A stretch of DNA of 64,000 nucleotides from Lunularia cruciata (Eukaryota > Streptophyta > Marchantiopsida > Lunulariales > Lunulariaceae). A program made the translations under genes and the position numbers. Positions 1 through 10,199 of this stretch are shown piece after piece (positions within the stretch are counted from its first letter, which is position 1; every line of letters begins with the position of its first letter). The notes under the pieces were generated by a model. The model saw nothing but the letters and a program-made list of their open reading frames with translations. It did not search any database and had not been told where the DNA came from. The DNA lies in the NCBI GenBank assembly GCA_948567375.1, contig OX419757.1:73656001-73720000 (forward strand). Reading direction: 5' to 3'.

Positions 1-336
1 AGCAACATAGAATTTCTTATCTTGCTCTGTTGCAATAAGATTGGGAATGGACCTAGAGAGAGATGGGAGTGAAGAAGTAGAGTTGCCTAACAGGCAGAGA
101 GGATTGAATCATTACCTAGACAAGTCACACTCTCTGTAGGAGACTATCAGGAAGCAATTGAGTAGCAAGTGATACAATTAGCTCGTTATGATGCAACCTT
201 GGGCATGCCACGGATGGAGCATTACAACCCTATGGAGAAAGATTGTGTCCTTCAACAAGCTAGATGGTTTAGATTGGAGAGTTGACACTTTTTGCATGTA
301 TGGGAGGATAGTAGAGTGCGAGTAGTCCCACTTCCA

Positions 337-1289
337 TCTCAGAGACCACAATTGTTTCATCATGCTCATGAGAAGCTAGGACATTTTGGAGGAAAGCATA
401 CATATAGCTTACTCTAGAGTCATAATTGGTGGTGTGGTATGCAGACCAAGGTACAATAGTTTGTTGCCAGATGTATGGTTTATGATTGAGTTAGAGCATC
501 ATTCAATGCTCCTACGCCACAGTTACATCCATTACCTATCATGGGATTGGATTACCATTGGAGTTTGGACTTCATTGGACCATTACCGTTGACTGTGAGA
601 CATCATCAGTATGTTTTGATGATGGTGGAGCACTTCTCCAAGTGGATTGAGTTGGTGGCACTTCTTGACAAGTCTAGTGAAGAGACAACTTACTTGTTCC
701 TAGATCGAGTTCTTAGTCATTTCATGCACCAACTAACGTTTTGACTGATCAGGGTATAGAGTTCTTGGAGGAGTTTCAGGTCTTGTGTGACAAGGCTTTG
801 ATTGATCATCATAGTACATCTCAAGATCACCTTGAGGCAGATGGCTTAGCAAAGAGAGTGGTTCAGACAGTGAAGAGAGGATTGCAAAAGTTTGGTTTGC
901 AGATATACCACTTAGGAGATTGGGATCTCTAGTTACCTTGGTTGGCAATGGGCTATCGGTGCATCCAGCAAGCCTCCTTAGCATCCTTCTCTCCTTACTT
1001 CTTCCTACTCTATGGACGAGATCCAGATTTACCTGCAGCCATTTGTCAAGCTGCTACTGTAGTTTTGGACTTGGATGACCCGGATGTATGGATGAGCGCA
1101 TATTCTCAATGGGCAGAGATTTTTTGGAGAGTGATGACAATTGCCTTTGAGAACTTGGCAATTACTTATCATAGAGATACTTTATGCTATGCTACCATTC
1201 AAGGAAGAGGTTGTAGACCCTCGATCAGTTGATTTCATCTAGGAGATTATATATATCTACAACATATAGCATCGACGGCACTTGATGTT
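337..1289 (+). pseudogene. Gypsy integrase, zinc finger plus catalytic core (decayed)
   Basis: Integrase inserts retroelement cDNA into host DNA. Translation shows an HHCC-type zinc finger (histidines near 358-384) whose CxxC near 471 now reads CxxY. The core begins with W-S-L-D-F-I-G-P-L-P near 560-590 and continues with H-F-S-K-W-I-E near 630. The second catalytic Asp lies in T-D-Q-G near 743. The position of the catalytic Glu, in the usual D-G-x-x-E-R context, now reads D-G-L-A-K-R near 838-856, so Glu is replaced by Lys. A frameshift near 740 and stops near 930 and 1230 break it. Family assignment is secure; activity is excluded. Confidence 0.9.
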
Positions 1290-1607
1290 TTGACAGGCCG
1301 CACTATCTTGAAAGTGCGTGAGGTTTTGCCATTTGGAGTCCTTGTGTTAGAAGGCCATGATGGTGTTGTTTGGAAGGATCATATGTGTAATTGTACGCCA
1401 TGCCACCTCCTAAACATTGATGGTACTATGGACCCAAGCTTGGCACTTGTACGTGCAGGCTTGAGGTGTATGTTATGTGGCTCTTTTGGTGGAGCTGCTA
1501 CTATGTAAGTGTATGATAGCTATTCAAGAGGATGGCATATGGCATGTATGACTCCTCCCCTCATGGTGGTTCCTCAAGGACAGTGGTTATGTCCTAGATG
1601 TACTTGA
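1290..1607 (+). pseudogene. Integrase C-terminal region fused to a PHD-type zinc finger
   Basis: The frame continues from the integrase core. An SH3-like segment (1240-1380, including V-R-E-V-L-P-F-G-V-L-V-L-E-G) is followed by a Cys/His patch (N-C-T-P-C-H-L) and then a PHD-like module at 1467-1601. The module has a first C-x2-C (CMLC), then C-to-Y changes at the second pair (V-Y-D-S-Y), the G-W-H-M-A-C core, P-P-L, and a final W-L-C-P-R-C. PHD fingers typically read histone H3 tails, so a role in targeting integration is plausible but inferred. There is a stop at 1506-1508 inside the finger and a terminal TGA at 1605. The order matches the C4HC3 layout apart from the two lost cysteines. Confidence 0.75.
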
Positions 1608-1776
1608 TCTATAGCTAGTTCGTTCTTTACATGGTATAGATTGCAACCAGGCGACTAACAATGGGGCTCCATAACACCCGGCCTCTTGATCTTTGCCCAT
1701 CATTGGGCATACCATATACTTGGAGTAGATGGCTATATGGAGTTAGAGGGACCTAACCGCTAACTAGGAGGGCAAT

Positions 1777-2440
1777 TGTGGCACTTTAGAGTTTATGTAT
1801 GACTTATGTGTGAATTGTGCTTCTATTGTGTATGATGTTGATAGCGATGTATGTTGTGTAGTGATGTATATACGCATGACAATTGTCATGCCATTTGTAG
1901 TGTCACATCTAGATTGCTTGGACATTGGAGTTCAAGTGATAGTAGTTAGAGGTGTCTTGGCAGTTACTCATAGACTACTTTCCAATGGTCAGATTTCAGG
2001 TTTAGGGTATTGACTTCATGGTGGGGCCCACCATCACTTGCACTGTCAAGTGTGACGTCAGTGGGACCATTGGGATGAGACCTAGGTCAAAATCAGGAGT
2101 ATACCCTAGAAGTGCAACTCTAGAGAGCTCATTTCTATGATGTTGAGCCTTCGAGTTCTTGGCTAGAGTGGACAAAAAGCCGACAAGCATCACCTGGATT
2201 CTCTTAGCTAGAGTGAGTGTGGCTTGACTATAATCAGTGCCTTGTTATTGGAAAGTTGTTGAGGATCAGATCAAGTATTGATCTGAGTTTGATTGATTCA
2301 AGCTGCAAATGATCTGATTATTGTGGCACTTTAGAGTTTATATATGACTTATGTGTGAGTTGTGCTTCTATTGTATATGATGTTGACAGCGATGTATGTT
2401 GTGTAGTGATGTATATATGCACAATATACTCTTGTAAAAT
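1777..2440 (+). repeat. LTR-like repeat pair of family C
   Basis: A unit beginning TGTGGCACTTTAGAGTTTAT occurs at 1777 and again, diverged, at 2321, 545 bp apart. A third copy lies at 61953. A purine tract (AGGAGGG) just before 1777 resembles a polypurine tract, so 1777 is a plausible 3' LTR start. Each copy runs into a GTATATATRC run that could be a TATA box. The second and third copies also share about 105 bp upstream (2212-2318 and 61845-61950), so the repeat is larger than one LTR start. Exact ends and a target duplication were not found. Confidence 0.55.
1874..1891. repeat. 18-bp perfect palindrome
   Basis: GCATGACAATTGTCATGC reads the same on both strands. It directly follows the first GTATATAT run in the family C LTR-like repeat and is absent from the other two copies. 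It may be chance or a protein-binding site; there is no further support. Confidence 0.5.
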
Positions 2441-2559
2441 CAGAGCCCATTATGCAAGCTTTCCTAGAAGCTTGTTGGACTCCACCAACCAATTTAGTGG
2501 TTGATGATCAATGATGAGAGTGAAGGGGAATAATGAAAAAAAGAAACAATATAAATGTG

Positions 2560-3075
2560 CTACATTGCACACAATGCTGCCAAACACACTATCTCATATG
2601 AACTATACTTTGTGTCCATTAAATCATTGGAGTAGCGGGCTTAGGTCACCACAAACTCCTTCTTCTCATCATCTTGTTGGGTGAGCATTGCTCCAAGCTC
2701 CAACATACTCCAATTAGTATGAACTTGGAACAAACATCCTTTGATTGATTTCCTAAGGATAGGAGAGGATTTCAACTTCTCCTTGAGCTCCATAAAAGCT
2801 GTCTATTGCTCATATCTCCAATACTCCTCATGTGTAAGCTTGGTCAACTTTTAAAGTTGACCAAGCTTACAATTACACTACATCCTCTTACATATGAGCG
2901 GTAAAAGTATGCCAATCAAAGGAATGCTTACACCCTACTCATATATGTATTTTGAGGAATACATGCAACCTCCACCTTGGTGTACTGAACACCAAGTTTT
3001 CCAAGATAGATAGTATGACCCAAATACTCAACCTGCTCTTGGAACAATTGATATTGCCTAAATTGAGTTTACATT
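2560..3075 (-). pseudogene. Gypsy RT thumb and RNase H remnant interrupted by a palindrome
   Basis: Past the RT catalytic motif the minus strand codes for connection and RNase H residues. The clearest part is L-G-A-M-L-T-Q-Q-D-D-E-K-K-E-F-V-V near 2625-2690. The expected linker region is short and contains a near-perfect 39-bp palindrome (2833-2871). No full set of RNase H catalytic residues can be followed. Assignment rests on order and the L-G-A-M-L-T-Q block. Confidence 0.65.
2833..2871. repeat. 39-bp palindrome inside the RT/RNase H remnant
   Basis: Two 18-bp arms are exact reverse complements around a TTA centre (left arm TGTAAGCTTGGTCAACTT). The original pol sequence is folded back on itself here, which suggests a template-switch or fold-back duplication rather than a selected site. 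Confidence 0.85.
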
Positions 3076-3079
3076 GCTG

Positions 3080-3790
3080 TAATTTGAGTCCATGAGATCT
3101 CAATCTCTCAAACACCTCCTAGAAATGTCTCTCATGTTCCTCCATGATAGTACTATAGACCAAAATGTCATCAATTAATATCAAGCAGAATCTGGTCACA
3201 CTAAGATCTTATCCATGACTCTTTGGAACTTGGAAATTTTATTTTACTCTTTGAGGATTGTAAGAAAATTGTAAAAACCACCATTGATACAATATATCCT
3301 TACCATGAAGATCAATAGCCTAGAAAGATATATTGAACTTGTTCTCTTCTTTGATTGGCAATTCATGATATCTTGCTCAAAGATCCAAAGTACTAAGACC
3401 TTTGCATGCCCAATAGTATCAAAGATCTCCTCCGGTGTAGACATAACATAACAATTAATCCTAGTTTTTTGGTTGATAGGAGAGTAGTCTCCACACATCT
3501 GCCTAACAGTGTAGTTGCCACACATATCCTTCTTGGTTGGCATCACAATAGTTGAAGCATACTTGTCATGTAAAATCTTCACCAAATCAACATTAAAAAG
3601 GTCTATACTTTGGCTTTGAATCAAGGCTCTCTCCATATCACTATATTTCTTGGGATGTCAAAAGACTATCATATCACGAATTAGCTCAATCCAAATATCA
3701 AGTCATTTCAAAGCACCCAAATCCTTCATACTAAAGGTAAAACAACTTGTGTAGTTCCTCAAGAATATCCAAACTTTCCACCTTTCTCCT
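3080..3790 (-). pseudogene. Gypsy reverse transcriptase (decayed)
   Basis: RT copies element RNA into cDNA. From about 3640 downward the translation gives Y-A-S-T-I-V-M-P-T-K-K-D, M-C-G-D-Y, the T-P-E-E-I-F-D-T-I-G-H-A-K helix, a frame-shifted P-I-K-E-E-N-K segment, D-L-H-G-K-D, and the catalytic motif L-I-D-D-I-L-V-Y-S, with the two Asp codons at 3167-3172. The longest open stretch is 3244-3636. The catalytic Asp pair survives, but at least one frameshift and several stops break the gene. Confidence 0.88.
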
Positions 3791-4194
3791 CTTATGAGCT
3801 TAGGTCTAATGTTTGGCTCCTAAGTATCCTCTATAATTGTTGTAGAGGTGGAAGATGTATTGACTATTTGCTACACTAGGTCCTTGGAAGCAATACTATC
3901 ATGCCTTCACCTATTAGAGTCCATAATATCAAACCACAATGTATCCCAAGTAGACCACTCTCACTAGTAGTCCTCGGCTATGTACCAAGAAGACCATTGT
4001 CATCAACATGTGCTTGAATTATCTTGATAGGCATAAAACTCACAAGAATATGAGGAGTGATGCTTGCCAAGTGCATCGTATGTTGCTTAGCCAATCCAAG
4101 GCTCACAATCTAGTTCAAATAGTTCAAGTCCATAGCCTAACATAACACATGATGCTTGGATACCTCTAATATTGCTAACATGGTAGTAATACCA

Positions 4195-4610
4195 ATATAA
4201 AAACCCATGACATGTTATAAATGACTAAAGAGAGAAGTAGTAGAATGATAGATCAAAGTGAAAGATCATATTTGGACTCTTGAATGAGAGAAACCCCAAA
4301 TGCCTAGCATGAGCTTGGGCTTTGGTATTTATAGGGAACATACAAGGCTCTTGAGAAACTTCTCAAGAAGCTTACTAAAAGCTACCTTCCTAGAGAGCAA
4401 GTTAAGCTAATTGAGAAGCTTCCTTCTAGAAGATGCCTACTTGGCATGCAAGCTAAACTAGTTGGGAAGCTTCCCGAGAAGCTTCCTTTTAGAAGTCACT
4501 ACTTGGAAGATACCAAGTAGCTTCCTATATGCTTCTAGAATATTTTTATAATTCTTGGCTAATTTGGCCCATTTGCTATTTTGTTAGTCTTGACTAACTC
4601 CTCTATAAAT
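4195..4610 (-). repeat. Family A LTR
   Basis: On the minus strand this reads as the common family A LTR. It follows the chromodomain and has repeated GGAAGCTTCT-type stretches, a TATAAATA box (plus-strand 4326-4333), then a leader ending in a T-rich run and a primer-site-like TTGGTATTA. The same LTR occurs at 25793, 36041, 37224, 39362, 50973 and 52300. The 5' end near 4607-4610 and 3' end near 4195 are approximate. Confidence 0.75.
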
Positions 4611-5085
4611 TCCATATTATTATCTATTCCCCCATTGCTAGTTGGTGATGTCCTCATCACTACAGAAGCTTCAAACTCTTGGATTGCCATTTTTGCATTA
4701 TGGAGATGAGAAAGAGGCTCCCAAGTGGCATCATGAAGAGGATACACTTTCCAAAGGACTTTGTACTCAATATGTTGTTTGTAGTGACATTGAATGTGGC
4801 AATGTGCAAGGATACAATCAACTTCATACTTCTCATGATTGTTCATAGGGACCGGAAGAAGAGGGAGTTGGCATGAGAGGAAAACGAAGATGGATCAGAA
4901 ACAAAGGGTTTCAACTTGGAAACATGAAAGATAGGGTGGATTTGCATATGACAAGGCAAGGCAAGTCAATAAGCAATAGAAAAAATGATTTGGGTGACAT
5001 CAAATGGACCTATCTAATAAAGAATAAGTTTACAAACTTAGGTGTCAATTGGGAGGAGTAGGTAACTAGAAGAAAGCATGAGGTA
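4611..5085 (-). pseudogene. Chromovirus integrase C-terminus with chromodomain
   Basis: Minus-strand translation gives the integrase C-terminal end (I-H-P-I-F-H-V-S-K-L-K-P-F near 4910-4960), then a chromodomain at about 4640-4846. The chromodomain has Y-E-V-D-C-I-L-A, E-Y-K-V-L-W-K-V-Y, H-D-A-T-W-E-P-L-S-H-L and an E-F-E helix end. Chromodomains guide chromovirus integration by binding histone marks. The aromatic cage positions (Y, W, W) look present, and this stretch is open for 95 codons, making it the best-preserved chromodomain in the window. It joins copia sequence upstream at about 5088. Confidence 0.9.
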
Positions 5086-5087
5086 CA

Positions 5088-6720
5088 GAAAAAGATATTG
5101 TGATAGATCATCAATAGTCATAATAAAGTATCTATAACCAGAATGGGTAAGAGATATAGGACCATGTATGTCTAAATGAATGAGACCAAGTAATTCCTTA
5201 GCTTGAGTAGGAGGTTTAGTAGAGAATGGTTATTAGGAATGCTTTCCATACAAACAAGCAGTATAGTGAAAGGGCTCATTTTTTATAGTGTAATTTGGAA
5301 CATTTGCAATTAGATCTTTTGAAAAAAGTTGATGGAGTAGGTCAATGCTAATATGACCCAATCTATTATGCCATAAAGAAGGAGGATTAATATGGAAATA
5401 GAGCAAGCACTGATTTGAGAGGTAAAAAATATAACTCCAAGTTTATATAAATTTGTTGTCAAGGGGCAAGGGGCAATTGCAATTAAATTTCCTTGAGTAT
5501 CATGCACAATACAATGTTGGTTACTAATTAAAGCAAATCTTCCCCACAAGTTCTAGCTACTTGATGATGAAAAGGTTTCTCCTTAAGCCTAGTATGTACA
5601 AAACATTCTTCAAATGTTTTGAGTCACCTTGTGGAAGGCAAACAATCACCTGACCTGAACCAGAGATATCTTGGGTGGAGTTATCTTAAAGATATACTTT
5701 TTTGGGTATGGCATAAGGTTCATGAGTAGTAAAGCTATTTTTTGAGTGAGCCATGTTGTGAGTGGCTCTCAAATCTAAATACCAAGAATTATCTTAAACA
5801 AGATGTTATATTGTAAGAAAGTACAATATAGTAAACAAAAAAGTGTGCTTGAGCTCTTGATCTTTGTGAAGTTGCTACAAACTCATCTAAAATTTGTTCT
5901 TTTTAATCCTTGAAGTCATGTCTAGTAAGATGCAATAGAAGCACTTCATCTTCTTGTTGGGATTTTTTTGATTAGTTGTGGAAGGTCCCAATGAAGATGA
6001 ATAATCTAGTTGGAAACTAGACCAAGGAGCTGAAGCATTAAAGGATCCACTTTTGCCTTTATAGAAATTCTGCTTTTCTAATTCTCTACATTAGACTTGC
6101 TTTTTGGATGGAAATTCCCCTTAGAAGTGTACAATGCAATTGTGGGCTTAGACATTTGAGACTTTAACATTTTTTCCTCTTGAAGGAGATATTGCATGAG
6201 CTTATGCCAGGTCAGATTTTATTGACCTTGCAATGAAGTCAAAAGATTTTGGAAACTTTTTGGCATGCTATACATCATAGCAAGCATTTAATTTTTGTGT
6301 GAAGTTTGTACACTTGTAGAAGCTAGTTTATCAACTAAAGTTCTAAACTGATGAACATACGTAATAACACTATCACTTTCCTTCATTTCCAACATTTAAA
6401 GTTCATCTTGCAAACACATTCTTGTGACTCCATCATGAGCTTCATATAATTGCTCAAAAATAATCCAAGCTTCCAAAGCAAGTCGGGAAGAGCCCAGATG
6501 ATGAATCTGACTGTCATCAAGTTTATTAATAATAAAGGATAATGCAAAAGCATTACTTGTATTCCAATCAATAATGCTACCAAGGCATGCTAATGGCAAA
6601 ATGGGAACTATAGTAACTATTTGACTAGCATGTGCGTGTAATACCTTTAGCTATATATATTATCTAGAGGTGGAAATTGGCTTGGTAACATCTGAAAGGA
6701 TGTTATATGTGATTTACTAA
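5088..6720 (-). pseudogene. Ty1/copia gag-protease-integrase fragment
   Basis: Read on the minus strand. The copia gag (UBN2-like) includes L-D-D-S-Q-I-H-H, A-L-E-A-W-I-I-F-E-Q-L-Y-E and D-G-V-T-R-M-C-L-Q-D-E-L (6396-6599, with an overlapping frame). A degenerate zinc knuckle (K-C-F-Y-C, remaining ligands lost) follows near 5930. The protease W-Y-L-D-S-G-A motif is now W-Y-L-D-L-R-A near 5770. The GAG-pre-integrase part (L-W-H-N-R-L-G-H-I) is near 5350 and the first integrase strand (S-G-Y-R-Y-F-I-M) near 5120. No copia LTR flanks it; it stops abruptly at gypsy sequence. Confidence 0.85.
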
Positions 6721-6825
6721 GTAGACCAGATAGAGGTGTCGCCAAAAGAGTACTTCCACTAATAAGGCAAGAGTTGAAAACTTTAGAGCCTAAATGGATA
6801 AATTAGACCTCAAAAATGATACAAG
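6721..6825. other. Short unassigned spacer between copia fragment and LTR
   Basis: AT-rich sequence with no recognisable coding or structural signal. Confidence 0.4.
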
Positions 6826-7211
6826 TGTCTTTCTTTTGGAGGAGAAGCTTGCCTTCTCCCCCTCTTAGCTATTTTTCTTGTTGAGAGCTCTCCATTAGTA
6901 CCTCACCCACGCAATTTTGAGTTTCCTTCATAAAGACTCCCTAAAGATTCTCCCTTGTCAACCTTGTTTGACAAACCAGATAGGACAAGGACCAACATGT
7001 CACCCATCCATGCAACTAACCTAAGGGTAGAGCTTGCTAACATATCACCAATCCATGTATTTGATCTAAGGTGGAGTTTCTCTTGAAAGGATCCTCTTGG
7101 CTATAATAAAGACAAGGTGCTCCCCTGGGACATCGGAGTATTGACGGCTAAAACTTTGTGTGTTTTTGTGTGTGTTTCTCTTGGGGGTTCTCTTGTCCTT
7201 GGAACATTACA
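6826..7211 (+). repeat. LTR with adjacent primer-binding site (element D)
   Basis: A non-coding block begins TGTCTTTC and ends ATTACA. It contains a TATA-like GGCTATAATAAAG near 7100 and is followed by TGGTATCAAAG (7213-7223), which matches the 3' end complement of initiator tRNA-Met used as primer by many LTR elements. The 3' boundary is good; the 5' boundary is a guess from the TG dinucleotide. Confidence 0.6.
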
Positions 7212-7212
7212 A

Positions 7213-7223
7213 TGGTATCAAAG
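7213..7223 (+). other. tRNA-Met-like primer-binding site
   Basis: TGGTATCAAAG lies two bases after the LTR end. It differs from the common plant motif TGGTATCAGAG at one base. Confidence 0.65.
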
Positions 7224-7299
7224 AAAGTGTTTTAATACAAGAGAATAGATCATCCCTCTTGGAGGAACATGGGTTATTGAGACTGAGTAATTTTGCAAG

Positions 7300-9050
7300 G
7301 AGAAAATGTAATGCAATTGATAGATTACGGGTGTTTTAGAGAGAGGATGGTATGGAGACTCTTGCAGGAAAATTTCTTACACTTTTCTTTCTATTCTTGA
7401 ATCCATTCCACATTAAGATTATGTACATCCAGTGTGAGCAAGTGAGAGTATATCTCATTTATCATTTTGGAAGAGAGTTCATGGACATAATTATGAATTC
7501 ACCAAACCCAATAATTCTACTTGTAATGATATATGATAAAGAGTGGGACTTGAAATCTATATTGTGTTATGATGTAATGGATTTGAAAAAACCAAATCTT
7601 TTCTCTTTCAACACTCAAGTAGAAACCCATTATGCGGTTAGACCAAAAGTGATGTTTAGGGATTTCATAGTCCACAATTTTGATGAGAAATATTATCAAT
7701 GAGTGATAGCCTTTGAGGTCCTAATGGTAGTTCTAATAATTTATGCCCTCCCTTAATTTATGCCCTCCCTTCATATTAACCCTCTATTGAAGGAGGAAGT
7801 AGTGATTGAGCATTTGCAATGTGAAAGAATCATGGATCTACAATCGCAAGATTTGATCCAAGGAATGCAAGGGATGTTGAATGAGTTTTGGGAGATCAAG
7901 ATGACCATGGAGGCATTGCAAAGTCAAGTACCTACCTTCAAGAATTATCAAGCATTGCAAGAAGTGAAAACATTCCAAAACCCAATGCCAACAACTAAAG
8001 TACTTTGAGAGTCACTCATGCTAATGACATCGATCTCAATCAACAATGATACCACATTGTTACTATGGATGAAGAATATATACATCATCAAGCCTTACAA
8101 GGGATAATGTTCCATGGAAGTAGTGGAAAACTGGATTTCAAGAATGAATTGATACTTTTGATTATTCATAATTGAGATCATCAAGACCATTTTGCATGCA
8201 AGTTTACATGTGGGTACTTGATTGATAAAGCTCTCACATTGTACAATGCTTTGGAATAATCAATGTTGGCAAAAGTAAGAGAGATCACTTGGACAAAAAT
8301 GCAAGAAGGGCTGCTAAAGAATTTCCAATTTGTGGATTTCATGTAGATGGTCCAAACTTGACTACGGAGATTGAAGCAAAAGAACAATCTACAAGAGTAC
8401 ATGGGAGAATCTCTTGATCTGTAGGTTGTATAACTAATACAAATCTAGTAGAAGATCTTGACATTTCAAATGGGGGTTAAAAAGAGTAAATTCACCAAGA
8501 GGTAATGGCACAAAATCCTTGCACTATTTATGAAACCATTGTGTGCACTCAAAGAATAGTAGGGCCGCTTAGAAGAGGTGAAGGGGCATTTTTGACTCAA
8601 CAATATTAGGCTAAAACATCATACTTTGGTGGACAAATTCCTTTGGAATTATGTAACATTTGGTTCTAAGACCAAGGAGCACGACAACTTCAATGAGAAT
8701 AGGGATGGGTCAAGGAAAGAGGAGATTGAGTCTCACAAGGAGAGTTTTGCACATAGCCATCAATTGTCATGCTTGTCTTCCTAGAGACCTTGGCCTCCAT
8801 ATAGGCAACCTTTGAATAACATGGAGAGACAAATTGAAGAAGAGGATGTTGAAATCACATTGGAAAACAAAGATTACCAATAAATGTATCTTGTGGCCTT
8901 GTTGGCTCAATAGAGAAGATAAAAAGTGGAGGAGGAAGAATCTATTGCTATTGGTTCTCCCATGGCATATTTCTTCTATGTCATCTTTCTTCTTGAAGGT
9001 ATAATTATCCTTGGGGTGGAAGGTGAACAATCATAAACCTCCCTTCTTCC
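7300..9050 (+). pseudogene. Retrotransposon gag region of element D (decayed)
   Basis: The region follows the primer site on the plus strand. Open stretches are 7352-7702 (116 codons, unrecognised) and 7760-8008 (charged, predicted helical). From about 8110 to 8430 a gag-like pattern can be followed with frame changes: A-L-T-L-Y-N-A-L-E, E-I-T-W-T-K-M, then R-L-K-Q-K-N-N-L-Q-E-Y-M-G-E, which resembles the capsid end of gypsy gag. Later sequence is lysine- and glutamate-rich with no zinc knuckle seen. An 18-bp tandem copy (TTTATGCCCTCCCTTAA) sits at 7740-7775. Confidence 0.5.
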
Positions 9051-9199
9051 TTATTGACCATCTATTTCTTCATTCTTATTGATTAAACAATAATTATTTT
9101 AATCTAAGTACTTAGTCTATTAAACTTACTTATTTTAAAAGAAAAAGATGCACTTTGGAAAGAGAAGAAGTAGACATACCCCTCTCTTCATATCCTTGT

Positions 9200-9960
9200 T
9201 CTTCTCTCAATTGTAGTATTTGTGGACATGCCATCCATTGTATCAAGTGGTGAATAGATTCCTCTCTATATCAGCAAGCTATAGGGACTCATTTATTTAG
9301 AGCTTCTTACTCAATAAGGTCCTATCCATTGAAGATGAAATTTCTCAAGGAAGAACTTATCTCAACTATTGTACAATAGTACCTACTCCACTTCCTCAAT
9401 CTGCTTAGGCTAGACCTTTTGGTCATAAACCTCTTTTCTTCTTTCTTGAGCATCCTTGGTGTAATTGTGCAATTCATCTCTCTTCTCCTCCAAAAACATC
9501 AATTTCTTGATCTAGAAAGGTTGTCTATCCTCCACAATCATCCATTCTTCAAATAAAATCCTATATGTAGGCATCTCAAATTTGATGGGCAAAATGGGAT
9601 GGAGTCCATATGTGAGAAAGTTAGGTGTTTGCTTTGTTATGAGTTTCTCAATGGTGCAATATGTCTACAAGTTATTTTGATCTTGGTATCCCAATTTTAT
9701 GTATAATTCATTGTTTCCTTGCTTAAGATTTTTCATAGCAATCTATTTGCTCTTCCATCAATCTATTTTCTTTTGGATGGTTAGGGGTTAGTTTTCCTAT
9801 TTTTAATCTAAAATTTTGACTAAGGGTCTCCACAGGTTTAGTTAGGAAATGAACTCTCCTATCACTTAATAATTTGAGGGACCAGGCATATTGGGAGATG
9901 ACATTGTGGAAGAATGTCAAGAGCTTGAATCAAAGTTAGTAGCTTTTATTTTCTAAATTA
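9200..9960 (-). pseudogene. Gypsy integrase core of B2
   Basis: The 9723-9920 stretch has S-D-R-R-V-H-F (usual S-D-R-G-x-H-F, second catalytic Asp), L-S-Q-N-F, K-L-T-P-N-H-P-K-E-N-R (usual Y-H-P-x-A-N-G) and a Glu in M-E-E. It parallels the better-preserved family B integrase at 14875-15850. Stops and frame changes continue to about 9200, where the C-terminal part fades out. Confidence 0.75.
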
Positions 9961-10199
9961 GGAGCTTGCATCACCAAGACTTCCACCAACTTGGTTTTTA
10001 GAACAACAAAGGCATCCTCTTGCACCTTTGTCTAGATGTATTCTTCAGCGTTCTTCAATAGTTGTATCAAGGGTGCTGCTTGTACTACATAATTAAAGAC
10101 AAACCTCTTTATAGCCACCAATATGGCCTAAGAAGGCTCTTGGCTTTTGTAGATTATTGGGAGATTTGAAAGATTGAATCACCTTTAACTTTTCAACAC

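Larger units (their letters stand above)
1..2440 (+). mobile_element. Ty3/gypsy fragment with integrase, PHD finger and LTR-like end (family C)
   Basis: This is the 3' half of a degenerate Ty3/gypsy retrotransposon read on the plus strand and cut by the window start. In order it holds the RNase H-integrase linker, an integrase zinc finger, the integrase core, an SH3-like C-terminal region, a PHD-type zinc finger, a purine-rich tract, and two copies of an LTR-like repeat at 1777 and 2321. The frame shifts once near 740 and has stops near 930, 1230 and 1506, so it cannot make a full protein. The RT/RNase H fragment on the opposite strand at 2560-3790 looks like the same lineage. Confidence 0.85.
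2560..4190 (-). mobile_element. Ty3/gypsy protease-RT-RNase H fragment, probably family C
   Basis: Read on the minus strand, this is a decayed pol segment with a possible protease remnant (about 3700-4140), reverse transcriptase (about 3080-3790) and RNase H (about 2560-3075). Motifs such as M-C-G-D-Y, M-x-T-P-E-E-I-F-D and L-G-A-M-L-T-Q belong to the gypsy lineage that I associate with PHD-bearing integrases like the one at 337-1607. That fragment lies in the opposite orientation, so the two are separate insertions or a rearranged pair. The upstream edge abuts a family A LTR at 4195. Confidence 0.75.

Noticed and set aside
7352-7702. 116-codon plus-strand frame as a possible host gene exon
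   Set aside because: It follows an LTR and primer site at the place of gag, and no splice-site or host-domain evidence supports an exon.
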